Positions 5,390 through 9,395 of a DNA stretch of 9,395 bases are shown piece after piece (position 1 is the first letter of the stretch; every line of letters begins with the position of its first letter). The translations under genes were made by a program, and so were the position numbers. The DNA comes from Deltaproteobacteria bacterium UBA2385 (GTDB lineage Bacteria; Myxococcota_A; UBA796; UBA2385), in assembly GCA_002343455.1 (NCBI GenBank), contig DDSR01000055.1, forward strand, positions 1 to 9,395, written 5' to 3'. Under the pieces are notes generated by a model. It ran no database searches. It was not told the origin of the DNA and was given only the letters and a program-made list of their open reading frames with translations.

Positions 5390-6865
5390 ATGCTGATCGT
5401 CATGCTCATGCTGTCCTGTCCATCAGGATCGAAGGGAACCGGCGAGACTGGGTCGACTACGGACCCGAATCCCTGCGAAGGAGTGGAGGGAGCGGACAAC
5501 ACCAGGCATACCGAGTTTCGATACGGCGACGTCACGCTGGCCGCATGTCGGGATGTTGTTTTTGGTGGGCCGCCCGTGCTCGTGCCGTTTGGCGCGGAGG
5601 GGGGATCGGGCTCCGTCATCGTCGGAACTCGTACCTGGTGGCATGAGGCCGAGGAGGACTGGGCCCGCGCAGTTGTTCAGCAAATTGAGCTTCATCCCGA
5701 GGGTGAGAATGTTCGCGTTCTGGAAAACGAACCGGGAATCTGGGTGGAAGTGGAGGGGCTCGCCGAATGGGCAGCCGCCCGAGGAGATGTAGTGGACCTG
5801 AACGGGGATAGAAGAGGCGATGTAATATTCAGCGACGGAACGAACGAGGCTGCTCTGTCTGCTTTCATGGATTTCCCTAGCGCCTCGCCTGAAGTGATCA
5901 GCCTCCCTTTCGAAGTTTGGGATCTGGGCGACGTTACTGGCGATAGCATCGCCGACCTGGCGCGTCTCATCGAAGTCCAGTTGGACCCCAAGGACCCAGA
6001 GGACGTGGTGACTTTGCTGTCCATACAAGCGCTTCCTGTGGAGGGGTCCCTCGACGAGCAGCCCTGGGAGATCAACCTCGGCGACAGCTTCTATACTGGC
6101 ATGGACGCAATCGCCAGACAACCGGTGGATGGGCTGGTGCGAGGTGGCTTCGACCACAATGGTGACGGGATTGGCGACGTGGTCACAGGTGAAGAAATCA
6201 CAGTCTATGGAGGACCAGGAACCGTACGAGTCTTTACGGGCCCCATCGTCGAGACTCGTGTGGGCGACGACGCCGATGCCACGCTTCGAAGACAGACCTC
6301 GACCTGCGAGGCGTCGCTATACCCTGCATACTGCGACTCCGTTGGCGGCTATCTGCGGTCGGCAGGCGATCTCGATGGCGATGGCTATGAGGAGCTGCTG
6401 ATTGGCTCGTCGGACACCTGGCATGACGGGCTGACCGAGAGTGGAGGGATCTGGATTGTCCCCGGCCCGCTGGAGGGCACTATGGATATCGATTTCTCGG
6501 CCTCGGCGATGATCTACTCCACGGAGGAGTGGGCCAGGTTGCCCGGCGACATCTTCACGGGCGGCGATCTGAATGACGATGGACGGTTGGACCTCATTGT
6601 CAGCCGGAACAATTCCTCCGATGACCCGGAACAGATGGGAGTGAGGCTGTTGCTTGGCCCCTTTGAGGGGGCCCGCGACTGGACGGACGGTCCTCAAATA
6701 TACAACATCAATTGGCCATACATCAACAGCGTGGCCATGAATGAAGATCTGGATGGCGATGGGATCCACGACCTGGTCATGACGGAGTACGACCCAGCTT
6801 CCCTGCACATCTGGTTCTCCACGGTCTCCATGGAGTGGCCTCGCACGCACACCCTCACGGACTGA
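5390..6865 (+). CDS. FG-GAP/VCBS-type calcium-loop repeat lipoprotein
   Basis: A 491-residue predicted exported protein. The N-terminus MLIVMLMLSC would be a very short signal with lipobox Cys10; Met at -3 and the lack of a basic residue make it non-canonical. A Ser/Thr/Gly linker follows, ending in DPNPCEG. The body carries at least six Asp-rich loops of the FG-GAP (integrin-type beta-propeller) kind, starting at residues 136 (DLNGDRRGD), 178 (DLGDVTGDSIAD), 255 (DHNGDGIGD), 327 (DLDGDGYEE), 393 (DLNDDGRLD) and 453 (DLDGDGIHD). Spacings of about 42-77 residues suit propeller blades that bind calcium outside the cell. The first two loops are degenerate. Base use differs from the neighbours: 5821-5880 has 29 G/C of 60, against 46 of 60 in 2401-2460 of the GTPase. 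It may be a recent arrival or a fast-evolving surface protein. The gene lies 31 nt after the PHA-like gene and ends 3 nt before a convergent reductase. Confidence 0.88.
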   Translation: MLIVMLMLSCPSGSKGTGETGSTTDPNPCEGVEGADNTRHTEFRYGDVTLAACRDVVFGGPPVLVPFGAEGGSGSVIVGTRTWWHEAEEDWARAVVQQIELHPEGENVRVLENEPGIWVEVEGLAEWAAARGDVVDLNGDRRGDVIFSDGTNEAALSAFMDFPSASPEVISLPFEVWDLGDVTGDSIADLARLIEVQLDPKDPEDVVTLLSIQALPVEGSLDEQPWEINLGDSFYTGMDAIARQPVDGLVRGGFDHNGDGIGDVVTGEEITVYGGPGTVRVFTGPIVETRVGDDADATLRRQTSTCEASLYPAYCDSVGGYLRSAGDLDGDGYEELLIGSSDTWHDGLTESGGIWIVPGPLEGTMDIDFSASAMIYSTEEWARLPGDIFTGGDLNDDGRLDLIVSRNNSSDDPEQMGVRLLLGPFEGARDWTDGPQIYNINWPYINSVAMNEDLDGDGIHDLVMTEYDPASLHIWFSTVSMEWPRTHTLTD

Positions 6866-6868
6866 CGC

Positions 6869-7420
6869 TCAGCGCTTGGGCCTGGCCTTGATCTGCAGAG
6901 CCCCGCCGCCAAAGGGCGTCGACGACAGGATCTCCAGATCGCGTCGCTCGGCCAGCCCCGCGAACAGTGGCAGGCCGCGGCCCAGCAGCACGGGGATCCA
7001 GGTGATGACGAACTCGTCGACCCGCCTGGCGAGCGTGGCTTGTCGGATCAGCTCCCCGCCGTCGATGTAGACGTCCTTCGTCCCGGCGACCTCGTGGGCC
7101 TGGGCCAGCAAGCTGTCGAGGTCGCCCGAGATCGCCCGCACCGTCGGCACCCGCGGCGTGAGCGGCCGGTGGGTGGCGACCAGGACCGGCAGATCGCCGT
7201 AGAACCACTGGTCGAATTTCTCCACGACATCGTAGGTCCGGCGCCCCATCAACAGTACGCCGACGTCGGCGATGAAGCGCTCGTAGGACAGCGCCTCGGG
7301 CGAGCGCGCGGCCAGCTGGGCCTCGTTCGGAGGATCGCCGCCCAGCCAGGAGAGGTCGTCGTCGGGGCCGGCGATGAAGCCGTCGAGCGAGGAGGCGATG
7401 TAGACGCGGACGCGGGACAT
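6869..7420 (-). CDS. Dihydrofolate reductase-family (RibD C-terminal-like) oxidoreductase
   Basis: A 183-residue protein of the RibD-C/DHFR-like family (YyaP/YwjB type), cytoplasmic and expected to bind NADPH. Visible family landmarks are the N-terminal strand RVYIASSLDGFIAG at 5-18, the MGRRTY motif at 58-63, a Pro-Val-Leu-Val-Ala-Thr strand at 78-83, VYIDGG at 117-122 and IPVLLGRGLPLF at 142-153. Members are usually about this length and occur as stand-alone genes; most have no proven substrate, so true dihydrofolate or riboflavin-pathway activity should not be assumed. ATG at 7420 is supported by AGGAG (7426-7430 on the complementary strand) 5 nt upstream. It is divergent from the small gene at 7489 and converges on the FG-GAP gene, with a 3-nt gap between the two stops. 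Confidence 0.9.
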   Translation of the reverse strand: MSRVRVYIASSLDGFIAGPDDDLSWLGGDPPNEAQLAARSPEALSYERFIADVGVLLMGRRTYDVVEKFDQWFYGDLPVLVATHRPLTPRVPTVRAISGDLDSLLAQAHEVAGTKDVYIDGGELIRQATLARRVDEFVITWIPVLLGRGLPLFAGLAERRDLEILSSTPFGGGALQIKARPKR

Positions 7421-7488
7421 GGGGGCTCCTGGTCGGGGGTGGGGCGCCAGAGGTTATCCCAGCGCTCTCCCTCCACCCGGATCTCGCC

Positions 7489-7851
7489 ATGCTGCTCTGG
7501 AACCAGTTCCGCCGCCTCCTGCTCGGCACCGTGGTCGAGCTCCTCCTCGAAGAGGGCCTGCCCCTCGACTTCCGCTCGATCCGCATCGACTTCCACCGAG
7601 AGAGCGACTTCCGCGTCCCGCGCCTGGACAACTTCATGCGCTTCAAGGGCGAGGTCGAGGCGGCCCTGACCGAGGCTCCCCCGGACGGAGCCGAGCAGCG
7701 GTTGAGCGCCCGCCTTCTGAAGGTCTGGCCCGAGCTGCTGGCCGTGGTCGACCTGCCGGTCGGCGATCGCCTGACCCAGGAGCGCAACGAGGTGGTGGTT
7801 CGTATCGAGGCCAACCGGGTCAGCGTGCGCTTCGACCTCGTCGCGGACTGA
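7489..7851 (+). CDS. Hypothetical protein, 120 residues
   Basis: I do not recognise a family. The protein has an amphipathic, Leu-rich N-terminal helix (residues 1-23), a mixed central part with alternating charged and hydrophobic residues (Ile-Arg-Ile-Asp-Phe), an Ala/Leu helix around 70-85 and a final Val-rich strand pair (VVVRIEANRVSVRFDL). This reads as a small folded domain without signal peptide or transmembrane segment. Coding status is supported by the very high G/C at third codon positions in this frame and by the fit between the two flanking genes. No clear Shine-Dalgarno precedes ATG7489, so the exact start is uncertain. It sits 68 nt from a divergent reductase and 67 nt before a methyltransferase. 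Confidence 0.68.
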   Translation: MLLWNQFRRLLLGTVVELLLEEGLPLDFRSIRIDFHRESDFRVPRLDNFMRFKGEVEAALTEAPPDGAEQRLSARLLKVWPELLAVVDLPVGDRLTQERNEVVVRIEANRVSVRFDLVAD

Positions 7852-7918
7852 GGCGCTCGCGACGGGCAGATCCGCGCCGGGCGGGCTAGCTGAACCCCTC
7901 ACCCGCCAGGGAGCCGCC

Positions 7919-8581
7919 ATGCCAGGCCTCGACACCAAGATCCACCTCGACATGTTGGGCGACTTCAAGCGCCGCAACCCCCTGCCTCTCCGCCTGCTGC
8001 GGGCCCTCCGGCGCGAGCTGTTCCAGCCGGGCATCTACGGCCTGGAGTGGGGCGATCCCGAGGTCTTCGCCCCCCTGGGCTACATGCGCGACCGCTTCCT
8101 GAAGCCCTACGTCCGGGCCGACCACAACGGGCTGGAGATCGGGCCCGGCGGCGGCCGCTGGACCCGCTACATGCTGGACTTCAAGACCCTGACCATCGTG
8201 GACTACCACCAGGAGCTGCTCGACCAGCTCAAGCGCGGCTTCCACAAGAAGAACATGGTCTTCATCAAGAACAACGGCAACGACTTCCCCGGCGTGCCCG
8301 ACGGCTCGGTGAACTTCCTCTTCAGCTTCGGCGTCTTCGTACACCTCGACGCCCCGCTGATCGAGGCCTACCTGGCCAGCATGCGGCGGGTGCTGGCGCC
8401 GGGCGCCAACGTCGTCCTGCAGTACGCCGACAGGACCAAGATCATGGCGCAGGGAAACCCCGGCTTCTCCGACAACGACCCCGAGCGGATGCGGGCGATG
8501 GTCAAGGCGGCCGGCTACACCATCGTGGAAGAGGACCTGACCAGCCTCTGGCATAGCAGCGTCATCCGTTTCCAGCCCTAG
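7919..8581 (+). CDS. Class I SAM-dependent methyltransferase
   Basis: A 220-residue Rossmann-fold methyltransferase. Motif I is LEIGPGGGR at 72-80, followed by an acidic IVDYH strand for the ribose hydroxyls, then a phenylalanine-rich FLFSFGVFVHLD motif that corresponds to the post-II/IV region, and RRVLAPGANVVLQYAD, matching the motif seen after the substrate helix in Methyltransf_11/25-type enzymes. The first 60 residues are basic and may bind the substrate or a partner. A Shine-Dalgarno AGGGAG at 7908-7913 is 5 nt before the ATG. The last 20 nt, including the stop codon, overlap the end of the convergent methyltransferase on the other strand. Substrate unknown. Confidence 0.88.
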   Translation: MPGLDTKIHLDMLGDFKRRNPLPLRLLRALRRELFQPGIYGLEWGDPEVFAPLGYMRDRFLKPYVRADHNGLEIGPGGGRWTRYMLDFKTLTIVDYHQELLDQLKRGFHKKNMVFIKNNGNDFPGVPDGSVNFLFSFGVFVHLDAPLIEAYLASMRRVLAPGANVVLQYADRTKIMAQGNPGFSDNDPERMRAMVKAAGYTIVEEDLTSLWHSSVIRFQP

Positions 8582-9329
8582 CTCGCAGGACGAAGAACTC
8601 GTAGCCGTAGCTGGAGCTGTGGCGCCGGTAGAGGGCGATCTCCTGGCGGGTCGCCTCCACCACCGCCGCGGCTGCCGGGTCTCCCGGGTGCGCCGCCAGG
8701 AAGGGCTCCAGCCTCGCCTCCAGCGGGCCGTAATAGCCCTCGGTCCAGGCCGCGGCGGGCAGCGCGAAGTGGCCGCCCGGCTCGAAGCCCAGGCGGCGCG
8801 CCGCGGCCAGGTTCTCGGTCACGCTGCGCATCGCCGGGTACTCGGCGGCCCACCACTCGCGGGCCTCGGCCGGAGGTTCCTCGTGGAACCACGACAGATC
8901 GGTCACCGCCAGCCAGCCTCCCGGCGCCAGCAGCGGGCGCAAGGCGGCGAGGCCCAGGTCGAAGCCCACCGTGTAGATGGCGCCCTCGCTCCAGATGAGG
9001 TCGAAGGACCCGGCGGGGAAGGGCAGCGCTGCCAGGTCGGCGGCCAGGGTGCGGATCCGAGCGCCAAGGCCGAGCGCCTGGGCCCGGTCGCGCAGCGCGT
9101 CGAGGAGCTCGGGGTGCAGATCGACCGCCGTGAGCTCTCCGCCGGTCGCCTCGGCCAGCACCAGGGCCGAGGCCCCCGATCCGCAGCCCGCGTCGAGCAC
9201 CCGCGGGGCCGAGGGCAGGCCCTCGCACAGGCTCAGGGCGCGCAGGGTGCAGGCCCGCGAGCCGGGGCCGAGGCGCTCCAGCCCCCGGTGCAGGTCGACG
9301 AGCAGGCGGAGGGAGGCTTCAGCGTCCAT
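8562..9329 (-). CDS. Class I SAM-dependent methyltransferase (Methyltransf_11/25-like)
   Basis: A 255-residue cytoplasmic methyltransferase. Motif I is VLDAGCGSG at 44-52, followed by AVDLHPELL for the second strand, DLAALPFPAGSFDLIWSEG for the motif II region, and LLAPGGWLAVTDLSW for motif III. The IWSEGAIY..GF pattern followed by a conserved Trp-rich segment and an insertion with Phe-His-Glu-Glu-Pro-Pro resembles a widespread bacterial subgroup of small-molecule methyltransferases with no settled substrate. It is not similar to the neighbouring methyltransferase outside motif I, so this is not a recent duplication. ATG at 9329 lacks a visible Shine-Dalgarno on its strand. Its 3' end overlaps the convergent methyltransferase by 20 nt. 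Confidence 0.9.
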   Translation of the reverse strand: MDAEASLRLLVDLHRGLERLGPGSRACTLRALSLCEGLPSAPRVLDAGCGSGASALVLAEATGGELTAVDLHPELLDALRDRAQALGLGARIRTLAADLAALPFPAGSFDLIWSEGAIYTVGFDLGLAALRPLLAPGGWLAVTDLSWFHEEPPAEAREWWAAEYPAMRSVTENLAAARRLGFEPGGHFALPAAAWTEGYYGPLEARLEPFLAAHPGDPAAAAVVEATRQEIALYRRHSSSYGYEFFVLRARAGNG

Positions 9330-9395
9330 CGCTGGAGGAGTAATCGGAACCAGCGGAGACTGGAGACGGTCGCCCCCCTCCGCCTCGCTCCGCTC
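9330..9395. other. Upstream flank with no recognised gene
   Basis: The last 66 nt contain no open frame I would call. A purine-rich GGAGGAG at 9334-9340 looks like a plus-strand ribosome binding site but no start codon follows it at a usable distance. The promoter of the minus-strand methyltransferase should lie here or beyond the window; no clear -10/-35 pair is visible. Confidence 0.5.

Noticed and set aside
5371..5646. Open frame starting at ATG5371
   Set aside because: It lies in another frame of the FG-GAP gene; that ATG is too far upstream of the AGGAGGAG to use it, and the product shows no recognisable pattern.
7249..8034. Minus-strand open frame across the hypothetical gene and the methyltransferase start
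   Set aside because: It conflicts with the methyltransferase and its ribosome binding site and with the reductase frame; sequence is shadow-like.
1..9395. CRISPR, tRNA/rRNA, transposase, phage or toxin-antitoxin signals
   Set aside because: No spaced direct repeats, cloverleaf-like segments, transposase motifs or inverted terminal repeats were seen on either strand by eye.

Overview
The window is compact, GC-rich chromosomal DNA from a Gram-negative-like bacterium. It carries 12 protein-coding genes and no RNA gene, CRISPR array, insertion sequence or phage gene that I can see. Third codon positions are almost all G or C. Start codons are mixed (ATG, GTG, TTG). Three short-signal lipoproteins occur here, one with FG-GAP/calcium-loop repeats and a Ser/Thr/Gly-rich linker, and the lipoprotein transferase Lgt has a Cys-rich variant signature. 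This combination suggests a myxobacterial/deltaproteobacterial lineage (Myxococcota-like). That placement is inference from style, not from a marker gene.

Layout. (1) 55-924: lgt, running into a convergent small Cys-rich lipoprotein (925-1158, minus strand); the two stop codons touch. (2) 1218-5358: a probable plus-strand operon of six genes: a short-chain dehydrogenase, two tandem paralogous GTPases (the first with a DUF697-like membrane domain, the second with a YaaW-like N-terminal domain), a TPR-like lipoprotein, and a small polyhydroxyalkanoate-granule-region-like protein. The first three are joined by 4-nt start/stop overlaps (ATGA, GTGA), which implies translational coupling. (3) 5390-6865: an FG-GAP-type lipoprotein of visibly lower GC than its neighbours. 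(4) 6869-7420 (minus): a RibD-C/DHFR-like reductase, divergent from a small unknown protein (7489-7851). (5) 7919-9329: two unrelated class I methyltransferases that converge and overlap by 20 nt at their 3' ends. Counting precisely, the operon of region 2 comprises SDR, GTPase 1, GTPase 2, TPR lipoprotein and PHA-like protein (five genes), with the FG-GAP gene a possible sixth member only 31 nt downstream.

The most interesting part is the GTPase pair. Both proteins carry the same double change: Asp instead of Ser/Thr after the P-loop lysine, and Asn instead of Asp in the G3 motif. This looks like a reciprocal swap of two residues that both serve the magnesium site. Together with two different membrane-type accessory domains, coupling to an SDR, and a lipoprotein sharing a short PWVP..ELP-type motif with the tail of GTPase 2, it suggests an envelope-associated GTPase module of unknown function. 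No function can be assigned from sequence alone.

Intergenic DNA is short everywhere (largest gap 68 nt). No confident terminator was found, and promoters are only weakly suggested.
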